Positions 35,168 to 45,205 of a stretch of 64,000 nt of DNA are shown one piece after another. Positions within the stretch are counted from its first letter, which is position 1, and the number at the start of each line of letters is the position of its first letter. Both the position numbers and the translations under genes were made by a program. Below the pieces are notes generated by a model that was given only the letters and a program-made list of their open reading frames with translations, did not search any database and was not told where the DNA came from. Source of the stretch: Otatea glauca (Eukaryota; Streptophyta; Magnoliopsida; Poales; Poaceae); assembly GCA_036346275.1 (NCBI GenBank), contig CM070721.1:5716452-5780451 (forward strand). The letters are read 5' to 3'.

Positions 35168-36544
35168 TAGAGGTGCTCAAGTGTGCGGCTTGACACGGCC
35201 CGACCTGATTAAAAAATAGCACGGTCCATTTAGGCACTATCATTTTAGTCCGATTAATAATCGGGTCGTACCGTTCCGATTCATGTGCACGAGTCTGATG
35301 GGCCGTAACAGGCCGCGCCAAAAAATCCAAAAAAATTAGAAAAAGTATGAAAAATATAGAAAAAAATCAGAAAAAATCCCAATAGTGCTGTGCCGCTGTG
35401 CCGACTCAAGCACGGTACGGGCGAGTGGATCGTTCCGTGCTTAGGCCGGGTGACGAATACTCATAAAACAGGGGTGCACCAAACGGCCCAATTGCAACAA
35501 GCAAAGCCCAGAGCAGCAAGCAGGCGGCCTCGAATACGGCCCCAGTCTAAACAGGCCGTCCCCGGCCTGCTACCCAAATGCCTACGAGACCATTCGGGAG
35601 ACCATTCCCGACCGGTCCCGACTCGACTTCAAGAGGTTCCCGACCCCGCGTGGGGCGGGATCCCACGACTCGACTTCAAAGAGGTTCCCGACCCCGCGTG
35701 GGACGGATCCCCGACCGACCGAACCATGATAATCCCGCCGAGGGCGTGCCGCGCGCCGAGCCCCGTGTCAACCTAAGGCCACGTGCCCCACGAACGGTCA
35801 TTGGCGTGATCGGTGGCGAGGCGGTGGTCCCTTCCCAAGACGGTTTGATAGCTGGCCAAGCCCGTCTCTGTCCCATCACCCGACCACCCACAAGGTGCAA
35901 GGACACGCTCTCCCGAGGCAACTCCAACGTCACACGCGACTCACGACAAAGCACCCACATGGATCACGAGAGCGGCCACGCCACTTCCGGAGGATTACCT
36001 AACCGCTCGACCACGGCTAGACCACCGACCCAAGGATAGGCTCAAGAGCGGCGACCGGTCGCGAGCAAGCGACCGATCAGTGAACGATTGGCGACGGCGG
36101 GGCAAGACCGAAGCCCTAAAAATAGCTCGCTGCACTTCGCCAATTCTCGATGTAACCCGCCCGTCAGATCTTGAATAAAAGGAGGCGGGAACCTCCTAAC
36201 AGGCGGGGAGTAAGAGCTACAAGAGAGCTTTTCCTCTTCTTCCTCTTCTTCTTTTCTTCTCCTTCGAGAGCTAAGTTTAGATCATTCTAGTGTTGAGGCT
36301 CCACCTCTCGCTTGTAAAAAAAACTCGGTGCAGTCATCCGCACCCCAGTGAATACAACACCAACGCACGAACTGGAGTAGGGACCTTCGGCCCGAACCAG
36401 TATACATCTTGGACTCCAGGGTCTAACCATTCAGGGAGCGGGAACGCGCAGCCCCTTAGACTTACAAATTTACTTGCCGACGCTCGAAATGCCGACACCG
36501 GGCCAATAGTGTCATGCTTCGAGCTAGCCCATTTGGACACTCTA
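35168..36544. mobile_element. hAT-type MITE (Dart-like ends) interrupted by a solo LTR
   Basis: The left end TAGAGGTGCTCAAGTGTGC is matched by the right end, whose complement reads TAGAGTGTCCAAATGGGC; these resemble the termini of rice Dart-type hAT elements. The inside is A-rich (AAAAAATCCAAAAAAATTAG). The solo LTR 35451-36497 splits it, leaving about 283 and 42 bp. The outer 8-mers (GCAAGGCT and GATGGGAC) do not match, so the outer target duplication is lost or the borders are off. Confidence 0.5.
35451..36497 (+). mobile_element. Solo LTR, family A, copy 2
   Basis: 1047 bp from TGACGAATAC to TGCCGACA, with perfect 5-bp target duplications CCGGG (35446-35450 and 36498-36502). Homologous to copy 1 at 12390-13288 in opposite orientation. 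It contains AATAAA near 36173 and a CTAAAAATAG TATA-like box near 36115, consistent with + transcription. A local tandem duplication (TTCCCGACCCCGCGTGGG, about 35635 and 35685) helps explain why it is longer than copy 1. Confidence 0.92.
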
Positions 36545-36886
36545 GATGGGACGATGGTCTGAATGTGAAAGTTTATATCAATCTCAAGTCACATTTAGTG
36601 GTCGTTACGATACAAATATATGTACATGTATAAGTGCAATTAAATGAAAAAAATTAATGTAATAAATCTCAATATTTCAGTGTAAATTGTGATCGAACTT
36701 TTGGAAGGCCGAATACACCATTGTTGACGAGTAAAAAAAGGACTCAGTGAATACGTGATTAAAAAACGTTAACTTAGAGCTCAAGTTGGATATGCAAGTA
36801 GAGTCACAAGATTCACCAATCCAGGAAAATCACGCTCCATGTTCAGCGAGTGCCGACCATCAAATTATTCCGAGCACACCCGATTA

Positions 36887-37179
36887 GGGCATGTAAAGGG
36901 GTACATGTTAGCTGGTTATAAACTTGTATCATATACCATTTTTAGTAATATGAAGAAGAGAGAAGGAGAAAAGAAAAATATATTATATAGTATTGACAGA
37001 CAGTTTTATAGATGGTTTTCTACTATATATATACCATTATATAGACAACTTATTAACTGTGTGAGGTCATTACAAACAACTATGTTGACAACATATTGTA
37101 TAAGTTGTCTTTAATTCTGTCTATAGATGATATGAAGATATATTACAAACAACCATCGTTTATACCACTGTACATGCCC
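36887..37179. mobile_element. Tourist-type MITE (PIF/Harbinger)
   Basis: 293 bp with inverted ends GGGCATGTAAAGGGGTA and (complement of the right end) GGGCATGTACAGTGGTA, flanked on both sides by TTA (36884-36886 and 37180-37182). The interior is AT-rich without coding capacity. Confidence 0.85.
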
Positions 37180-37182
37180 TTA

Positions 37183-38061
37183 TTATCAACACCTCACCTG
37201 TCACACCAAAACCTAACAGAAATAACGGGATTGCTAGAAATCTATCGAATGATTTTTTTTGTGATATCACTTAAACTCCAAACTTTTCGATTTGCATCAT
37301 GATTCGTGTGCCTCACCCGCATCCGTCTTCGTCGAGGCTCGATGAGCCTCTTTAGGGTCGGGGTTCACTCAGTTTAGGGTTTGGAATTTTCACCAAGGCC
37401 CCCGATTTAGAGGGAGACCGGGGCGATAGGAGGACCGATGGTGGGTGGCAGCGATGGCGGGGGCAGTGCCGCCGTGCTGGTCATGGGCCTGGGAAGGGAG
37501 GTAGAGGTTGCGGACGTGAACGACAAGATTAAAAGAATATTAAGAGGTGGAGAGAGAAAGTGGCGAATCCGACGACGATAACTGCTATGACGGGGAAGAA
37601 GGGCAGGTGGGGAGATGTAGGCTGGCGACGACAACGACGGAAGAGGAGATGGCGAGCGTCAGCGACAGCGGAAGATGAGGAAGCGGATGACAGCACTAGC
37701 AGGGGAGGAGAAGGCGCTAAAGTGCCTCGCCGACGTCGGGGCAACAATACGTCGATGGTGGTGGAGGTGCGCTAGGGAGGCGACGGCGACATGGTGAAGG
37801 GGAGTCATATAAGATAGGGTTAGGATGGCTAGTTTAATATAAAAACGGTGATGGACGATTCAAAAGATAAGAATGATTTTGTAGATAAAATCCCCGGCGA
37901 TAAGCTCGCTCGTAAGCCCCGCACGTAGCTGTCTGCGGCCGTAACACAACCGCACGCACCGGACTTGAGCCCGCTAAAATTCCAGCGCCTTCCCACCCCT
38001 AATCACCCTCCCACCAACTCACTGCGCTAAATCCCCACCGCGCCACGCACTTAATCCCCTC
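37183..38061. other. Upstream region of the ERF gene
   Basis: Contains a GC-rich, purine-rich patch (37400-37800) with overlapping short frames and no motif, then the presumed ERF promoter. No mobile-element border seen. Confidence 0.4.
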
Positions 38062-38069
38062 TATTTATA
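38062..38069 (+). promoter_or_regulatory. TATA box of the ERF gene
   Basis: TATTTATA lies 66 bp upstream of the start codon, in a suitable place for a transcription start near 38095 and a short leader. Confidence 0.6.
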
Positions 38070-38127
38070 GACCCCACCACTCATAGGCGCAGCCGCGCAG
38101 GAGACGCAGCAGTAGAGGAGTTGGGGG

Positions 38128-38649
38128 ATGGAGAAGGACGCCACCGCCTTCTACCCGCCGCCGCAGCCCGCGCCGGTCGCCGCGGCGGTGCCGGCGAAGG
38201 GGCCCCCCGGTGCAGGTGGAGCCGAGCGCGGGGTAGCGAGGAGGCAGTACCGCGGGGTGCGGATGCGGAAGTGGGGCAAGTGGGTGGCCGAGATCCGCGA
38301 GCCCAACAAGCGGTCGCGGATCTGGCTCGGGTCCTACTCCACAGCCGTCGCCGCCGCGCGGGCGTACGACACGGCGGTGTTCTACCTCCGCGGCCGCTCC
38401 GCGCGGCTCAACTTCCCCGACCAGCTCGACGGCGCCACCGACGAGGGGGCCCCCGAAGACCGTAAGGAGCGTGGCGCCGCCCTCACCGCCGCCGCCATCC
38501 GCAAGAAGGCGGCCGAGGTCGGCGCCCGCGTCGACGCGCAACACTCCGGCTGCGGCGGTGGCACCCCTCCGCCGACGCCCCCTCGCCGCCGGGCCAAGAA
38601 CCCTGACCTCAACCGCGAGCCCACCCCGGACACCTCCGACGACGAGTAA
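38128..38649 (+). CDS. AP2/ERF factor, DREB A-5 type (group II) with EAR repression motif
   Basis: Intron-less, 173 aa, nuclear DNA-binding regulator. A single AP2 domain at about 39-97 starts RQYRGVRMRKWGKWVAEIRE, continues RIWLGSYSTAVAAARAYD and ends RLNFPD. The V and E of WVAEIREP are the DREB-type positions 14 and 19, pointing to DRE/CRT-like targets. The C-terminus has DLNREP, a DLNxxP EAR motif that recruits TOPLESS-type co-repressors, so a repressor role is expected, as for RAP2.1-like proteins. The Pro/Ala N-terminus is poorly conserved in the family. The start is the first ATG after the TATA box. Very GC-rich, as is usual for cereal single-exon genes. The exact family member is not identified. 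Confidence 0.93.
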   Translation: MEKDATAFYPPPQPAPVAAAVPAKGPPGAGGAERGVARRQYRGVRMRKWGKWVAEIREPNKRSRIWLGSYSTAVAAARAYDTAVFYLRGRSARLNFPDQLDGATDEGAPEDRKERGAALTAAAIRKKAAEVGARVDAQHSGCGGGTPPPTPPRRRAKNPDLNREPTPDTSDDE

Positions 38650-40068
38650 ACCCTGCTGATTTTGGCTTCTTCCATCACGTAGCTCTTAGTCCTTAGGCAG
38701 CCAGGCGAGGAGTAGCAGCAGCAGCTAGCTAGCTATAGACTATAGTAGTAGCTATAAGCAAGCAAATAGGGCCAAACTGGTGGATGGGCACGGACGGACG
38801 CAAGGTGTTCGGTGAAATGCGGATGAGCTCGGTGATACCCAATAATGGAGGTGAGACGTCGCCGTCAAGGCGGGACGGGGTTAGTAAGTAGGGGTCTAGA
38901 GTCGCGCGAGCTATTCGGCCGGAGGCGACGGCGGCTGGAGTAGGAGATACAGACGTGCGTGCGTCAGTGTGTGAGCATGTAGCTAAGCAAGATGGCTATG
39001 TTCTTCACATAAGGATGTTTGTAAAGAACGATACCGGGCAAACAAGATAAGAAAAAAAAATCTTCAAAAATCTTTCGAACCATCTGTCTTCCTCCTTGTT
39101 TTGTTATCTTAATTTTCGCGGCATGTTTGGAATTTGGATTTCGGAAATCAGCTGCTGGTGTAAAAAGATTTGGTTATGGTCTTGTTGAATCTTGCAGCCA
39201 TGCTAGCTTATGTCTGGTTTGTTTGGCTCAAAAGAAGAAAGCATCAACATGCAAGGAAGGAAGCTGCGCAGCATCTTGCAGCACAGCAACAGATGACCGG
39301 CGGTGTGTCTCAGAAGCGTCGCTTGTGTCGCCCTGTAAAGAGAGAGAGGACGAGGCCGAGCCGCCGAGGCTGATGCGACCGCGTTTTTTGCCGGATCGCG
39401 ACGGCGCGCGTTGCGGTGCCGCGCGGGGATTGGCGACGAGGCCACGCGGGGTGGACTTCGCCTACCGCCGTGAGTACCATACTTGTCGTCGGAACGTGAC
39501 GGCGGTGATGGACTTGGACTGCTGCGCGCGAGGTTGGCCGTGGCGATGGCGTGGACCGTGGAAATTAATAAATGTGCCTTACCTGATAATGATGTGTGTG
39601 TCGGTAATAGATTACGCCGCTTACGAGCCGTCCTGGAAGATTCGCAGGTATTTTTTAGGTGACCGCAACTTTAACAGTTGTATGTAGATCCTTAAATTAA
39701 AAAGTGATAGTATATATCTTTTGAAATGCGTTGTTAGATCATCGAAACGGTTTGATGCAGTCCTCAGAAACTGTACAGAACCCTTTCCATGGTCCACCGG
39801 ATGTCGATTGCACCGGCACTACATGTCAGTAAGTTCGCAGGTATTTTAACGTTTTAGTTGAAGTGAGATTTGCTTTTATATCACCGGCCATGGGTATAAT
39901 AAAGAGTTCTTTTTAAGTTTAAATTTAATACGAACAATTTATTCTTTTTTATCCATCAGATCATATCAACAATATTTATTTATAATTCTTTCGTTAGTAG
40001 AGTAGTAGAAATATAATCATCAAATCAATGGTTAATATTAAATTTTTACTACCCATCATATGCTATTA
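38650..40068. other. ERF 3' UTR and intergenic
   Basis: The first few hundred bases should be ERF 3' UTR. A 186-codon frame at 39127-39687 has no family motif and low coding quality and is not called. Confidence 0.4.
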
Positions 40069-40317
40069 CTCCCTCCTGTCTCAAATAGTTGTCGTTTTGG
40101 ACATATGTGTATTCAAACTTTTGAAACTTTGACCGTCAATATCTTTTTAAATATTTAAAATAGACACATGAAAATTATATGTGTAAATTTATCTCGAAAA
40201 GTTCTTTCATTATATTATAATTTTATTGGATATATTATAATGAAAATTAGTGATCAAAGCTATATTTTGAAGACCGTGTCAATGTCTAAACCGACAACTA
40301 TTTGTGACCGGAGGGAG
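40069..40317. mobile_element. Stowaway-like MITE, copy 1
   Basis: 249 bp from CTCCCTCCTGTCTCAAATAG to GTGACCGGAGGGAG, flanked by TA on both sides. AT-rich inside. Confidence 0.8.
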
Positions 40318-40352
40318 TATTGTAATGTACTGTAAATTTTCTCATAATAATA

Positions 40353-40592
40353 CTCCCTCCGGTTCATAAAAATTTGTCCGTTTGGGATATATGCAGTCAA
40401 ACTTTGAAACTTTAGCCATTAATATCTTTTTAAATATTTAGATTGGATGCATGAAAATCATAAAACGTACTTTCGTAATATTATAATTTTATTAGGCTTT
40501 TTAAATATATTATAATAGAAAGTAGTGGTTAAAGTTGAGTTTTGGAACCATGTCGGTGACCAAAACGACAACTATTTGTGATCGAAAGGGAG
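40353..40592. mobile_element. Stowaway-like MITE, copy 2
   Basis: 240 bp from CTCCCTCCGGTTCATAAAAA to GTGATCGAAAGGGAG, with TA on both sides. It is homologous to copy 1 along its length (TCAAACTTTGAAACTTT, TCTTTTTAAATATTTA, CGACAACTATTTGTGA) in the same orientation only 35 bp away. Confidence 0.8.
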
Positions 40593-40594
40593 TA

Positions 40595-41446
40595 GTTTAT
40601 AGTAGCCCTTCGCGTCTTTCATTATATACTAGCAATTTTTTAATCGCAATCACATCCAGAAACGAGTAATCTTACATTATTTTCCCAAGGGGAACGTGAG
40701 CTTTATAAATTAAACAGGGTAGTTCTTACGCTAGTGGTTTTTATGGCCACAATATTAACTGAAGACATGACATCAAGCTAGCATTGACAATAACGACCTT
40801 ATATATTCCCTTTTAAGAAAATGACAAGTTGCCCTAAAAAATTTAAAAGTTGAGAGTCGGAAGTTTCACAACGATTTGAGAATTCATGATTCAACATCAG
40901 GGTTTCTGCAAATGAAAAAATCGAAATCAAAACTTTTGGAACAAGTGAGTGCTGAAAACTACGTACCAGGGAAACTGTTTGCTGATTTGAAAAGAAACCA
41001 GCCGGCTGGACGGTTGATTGAGTTGAGCACTTTTTTTTTCACATCGACATACATTTTTACTCTAATCTGCCTCTGTGCGAACGAATTTGTAATACTAACC
41101 GCTCTCCCGTATCACGACAAGATGCTAGTAGTGTGGCAATGACCTCCACCTTGATAGGTCAGGTGGCTAGCTTGGTACGGTAAGACCCACTAGCCTGCCA
41201 AGCCATAGGACTACAATAGGTTTTTATTGAGCTCCCTTTCTTCGGGAGTAATTTGCTGATCAACTCAATTAAGTAGTCACTTTTTCTTAGTTAATCACCT
41301 GCTTAATTAGTTGATTAATCTACCAATTAATTGCTATTTGTGCATCCTGTCGAGCACCCGTTCTTGGTAGGACCTGTTCGAGCCGCTAGCCCGCGACACC
41401 GGCTGCCAAGCACAACGTACACGACAGCTCTTCTGTCACGGTGAAC
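40595..41446. other. Intergenic, nothing recognised
   Basis: AT-rich, then a patch with CTTGGTACGGTAAGACCCACT near 41174 of unknown origin. A short frame at 40876-41142 has no motif. Confidence 0.35.
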
Positions 41447-41451
41447 CAACC

Positions 41452-42910
41452 TGTTGGAAATATGCCCTAGAGGCAATCATAGATATGATTATATTTCTAT
41501 AAATATTCATGAACTATGAGATTATTCTTTGAATAACATCATGGATATTGATTAACAAAGTGCGTGACTTGTTTGTGAAACTCTATATTCATCTTTATGA
41601 TGTTCATTCTAAAAAAGAGGTCCTTAGTCGATAATCATATGAGGACACATATGAGTAGACTGGTATATGTATTGGTTGATGACCATGTTTCACGGGTCAT
41701 AGATATAGAGATATCAAATCAATAATATAGACACATGTTAGAGAATATGGTGTTGGACATCGACCCACTATGAGACACTGCGAGAACATTGTTTTATTTA
41801 ATGTCATCAGTTTGTCTCGTATACGATGTGTATGCTATATCCTTCAACGTGAGATTACCACATGTTCTCAAGATGCGTAATGACTTACTTAGGGATCGTC
41901 AAACGCTACTCCGTAATTAAGTAGTTATAAAGATGGCTTTCGGTTTGTCATTAAACATGCTGCAAGGCGTGGTCGATTAAGATAGGATTTGCCCCTCTAT
42001 ACAACGGGAGAGATATCTCTAGGCCTCTCGAGTGGTCGGATTCCAGAAATACATAGCAATGCTACTCGATTAAAGAGTTACTCAAGTCATCAAGTTAAAG
42101 AGTTAACTCGATGTATTTGGGAAATCCGAGTCATTGCATCGAGAAAGAGTGATCGAGCCATCCAAATAAGGATGACAACAACTCGCCTTGGGTTTGACCA
42201 ATATCGTGAGGCAAAAGGAAATACATATAGGACATTGTTGAGGTTTGTTCGATCTTTACATGTACTCGGGAGTCGGTAAGTCCTGCTAGGGGCCACTATC
42301 GACTATTGGTCGATTACTCGATAATCGAGTAGGAGAACTCAACGATCGATATGGGTACTCTAGCCATGTTCCAGTGCACGTGAATCTATAGGGTCGCACG
42401 CTTAAGGGGCTGTAACCAATCCGGATAGAGAACCGAGTTGTAATGGACTTAGAGTTCCTAATGGACTTCAAGGGTTGAAACCCGTTATGGGACATCTATA
42501 TAAAGGGAGTAGGTGACGATTTTGCGAAGAGAGAGACACACGGAGAAACACAATAGGAATTCAGAATTCCTGAAACCATAGCTGCTACTCCTCCTTTGCC
42601 CAAAACCGCGCAACCGGCGCTAGCACTCCGGCGCATGATGTTCCTGCTCTGTACGTGTGGATACCTTGGAGGCGTTGCTACGAAGCTTCAACCCTAGGAC
42701 GATCCGCAACCTGCGACAGTCACAAAGAGCTGTTGGGGTGGCGCGAGGCTAGTACGACTACATCTGCACCACCGCGCTACATCGACTCTACTTCCGCTAC
42801 GAGTCTGCGCGTCTAGTGGTAATTCTGTGATCTATAACTTGCAGTGGTTCTTTGGTTACGCGGTAGAAAATTTTGATTTTTCGCTAGAGTAGCCTATCCA
42901 TAACCCAGCA
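41452..42910 (+). mobile_element. Solo LTR of a BARE/Angela/RIRE1-like Copia element
   Basis: 1459 bp starting TGTTGGAAATATGCCCTAGA, the hallmark start of this cereal Copia lineage, and ending AACCCAGCA. The 5-bp target duplication CAACC is perfect (41447-41451 and 42911-42915). TATA box CTATATAAAGGGAG near 42499 fits + transcription. No internal region remains, so it arose by LTR-LTR recombination. Confidence 0.9.
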
Positions 42911-43397
42911 CAACCCTACCTGCCTCAATGGACTGTGTTGCAGCAGCTCCAGTGAGGTGGTGCGGTACGGGCGTAAGGCAAGTAACATATGTCATATACC
43001 GCTGCTTCTGCGTTCAGGAACGGGCCTAATTTTATAAATTTGTTTTCACTGTAGTAGATTTTTTTAAAAAAGTATGTCACGGAAGAAAAAAAAGAAAGAA
43101 AGCAAAGAACTCAAAAAATGCTCCCAGCCGGCAGGGGTACAAACTTTCATTTGTGGGCTGTCTAAAGCAATAAAACAAACCGAGGTGACTATTGTGAAAA
43201 TAACATATGTATATTATTTCGAAAATCTATAGATTCTAACATTTTCACAGGACATAAATTATTCGCCATCGTCGTATTTGTTTACTTGGACCATGATAGT
43301 ATCGTATACTTGCCGGTTCAACATTCAAAGGCAGAGCGCTTCATGAATCATGAGGGCCAAAAGAGCCCTTCAGATTTTAGCAATCAAATTCCATTAG

Positions 43398-43540
43398 GAG
43401 CAGTGCTTCAATGCTTTCCCTCTCAATACAGGTTGTACAAATCTTGAAATAAACGAAAGGGTAAGTAATCGTCATCTACCATTCATTCATACTTTAATAT
43501 TTGTACAACTGTCAAAAGGAAAAGCATTGAAGCACCTCTC
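43398..43540. mobile_element. 143-bp hairpin MITE with 9-bp target duplication, copy 1
   Basis: Starts GAGCAGTGCTTCAATGC and ends GCATTGAAGCACCTCTC; the arms pair over about 50 bp including TTGTACAAAT. Perfect 9-bp duplication TTCCATTAG (43389-43397 and 43541-43549) marks it as Mutator-type. Same length as the copy at 63475-63617, in the opposite orientation. Non-coding. Confidence 0.9.
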
Positions 43541-44013
43541 TTCCATTAGTTTAGCCCCTCAACGTTTCTCTCCAAGCGCCCAGATTATTTGACCCTTACC
43601 GAAGGCACGATCCAGTGCGGACGGACTCACTTCAGCGGTGGTGGGGTCCCCCGATCGAGCGAGCCAGACTCAGGCTAGGCCGGGTCAGTCAATTGCACTG
43701 CACCCACTGGATTTGGAAATTGTCTTTCAAGTCATCCGCTTCCACGGCGTGTAATCGCATCTTATTAAAACCTCTCCGAGGAAATCCACATATTAACATC
43801 ATGTCAGAACTGTGCAGTTTTATCCGCTGCATTGAACGCATAGAATTTTTTAGTCTACGGTTAACAGAAAAGCATTCTTGCCAATCGTTGAATCAGCATG
43901 AAACATGTTACATGCTGAGACGTAGGGACGTCTCTCTTCTGCTTCAAAGTGGAGTCATAGTTGGGAAAATAATCCATTGAGACCCAGACTAGATCCTACG
44001 CATGTGAGATTGA

Positions 44014-44590
44014 ATCCAGGTTCAAAATCACGGTGAAATTGCAAAAATTTTGGTTAGGTACGAAATTACAAAACCTGGTGGAATAAAAAAATTTTAAAAA
44101 ATAAAATGTCTACAGTGATTTCAGAAATTTCGTTTGCTTTGACCAGATTTCAAGTCAAAATAAACGAAATTGCTACAGTTATTTCCCATTTTTCTTCGTT
44201 CCTGCTAAAGATTGTCGGTACAATCTGGACTCAATCTGAACGATTCCTGGTGTTTTCTGTCCATCTTTTTACAAAATTGCTACTTTCAGAGAGATGTTTT
44301 CTGTCCGTCTTTTACCAAATTGCTACTTTAGAGGTGGCATGCCACACTAACACACTCGATATCTTCAGACAATCTCACCGAATGTACAAAATAATAACTT
44401 CAATGGTAGGTGAAAAGAAACATATATATACAAGATTAGTCGGTTGCCACATACTCGATATATGGTTGGCCACAGGTAGACGAACACATACGCACACACG
44501 GTCACACACACAACAGCAGGGTTCAAAATCTCGCTGAGATTTCAGATTTCGGCTGGGGCCGAGATTTTAAATCTTGATGGAATAAAAAAA
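44014..44590. mobile_element. hAT-terminus-like sequences
   Basis: CAGGTTCAAAATCACGGTGA (about 44019) and CAGGGTTCAAAATCTCGCTG (about 44518) resemble each other and the ends of hAT elements. Both are followed by AAATT-rich sequence and a GGTGGAATAAAAAAATT or GATGGAATAAAAAAATT stretch. No matching right ends or duplications were found. Confidence 0.35.
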
Positions 44591-44613
44591 TTAATTTTTT
44601 TTAAAAAAATTAT

Positions 44614-44871
44614 ATCACAGACGATTCTAAATAAGAACCGTATGTGATAACACAGACAGTTCTTGTTTAGAATTGTCTGTGATAACACATCACGTCCGCA
44701 ATATGAGCTTATCACAGACGGTTCTAAATAAGAACCGAATATGATAACACATCACAGATAGTTCTTTTTTAGAATTGTCTGTGATAACACATCACGTCTG
44801 CAATATGAGCTTATCACAGTGGTTCTTGTTTAGGACCGTATGTGATTCTGTGATTAGCTCATGTGATAAGC
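44614..44871. repeat. Tandem array of hairpin units, period about 100 bp
   Basis: Units begin at about 44614, 44712 and 44814 (the last partial). Each has TCACAGACGGTTCT-type sequence followed by its complement (AGAACCGTATGTGA), then a second pair around AGTTCTTGTTTAGAATTGTCTGTGA, then CACATCACGTCCGCAATATG. Such TCACAGACGGTTC hairpins are typical of subterminal regions of grass CACTA elements; no CACTA end is visible here. Confidence 0.8.
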
Positions 44872-45205
44872 CTCTGATTTGAATTTTTGAATTTTATTCG
44901 GATTTCCTCCGAAGTGAGATTCCAAAATCTCACAGAAATGTCAGATCTCAACCGTCCTCAAGATATATTTCAAAAACGAAATTTAAAACTTTGTACAGTA
45001 GTGAACTAAAGACTCATTCTTTGACACGAACTGCAAGGTATGACGACGACAAGGGCTACCAGTGCTTTCATCATGCTTTGAAGTTTGAAACCGCTGAAAC
45101 TACACGTATGGGGAGGTGTGACAAAGCGATCCGTTCACGTACAATTATTGAGTGAGCTAGCCATAAGCAGATGACGCCCATAAGGAGTAGCAGTAAGGTG
45201 GTCAG

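Noticed and set aside
38065..38544. 159-codon - strand frame opposite the ERF gene
   Set aside because: Mirror frame of the AP2 coding region; covers its TATA box and leader.
39127..39687. 186-codon + strand frame after the ERF gene
   Set aside because: No family motif, Cys/Arg-rich by composition, no promoter or splice support, and followed by MITEs.
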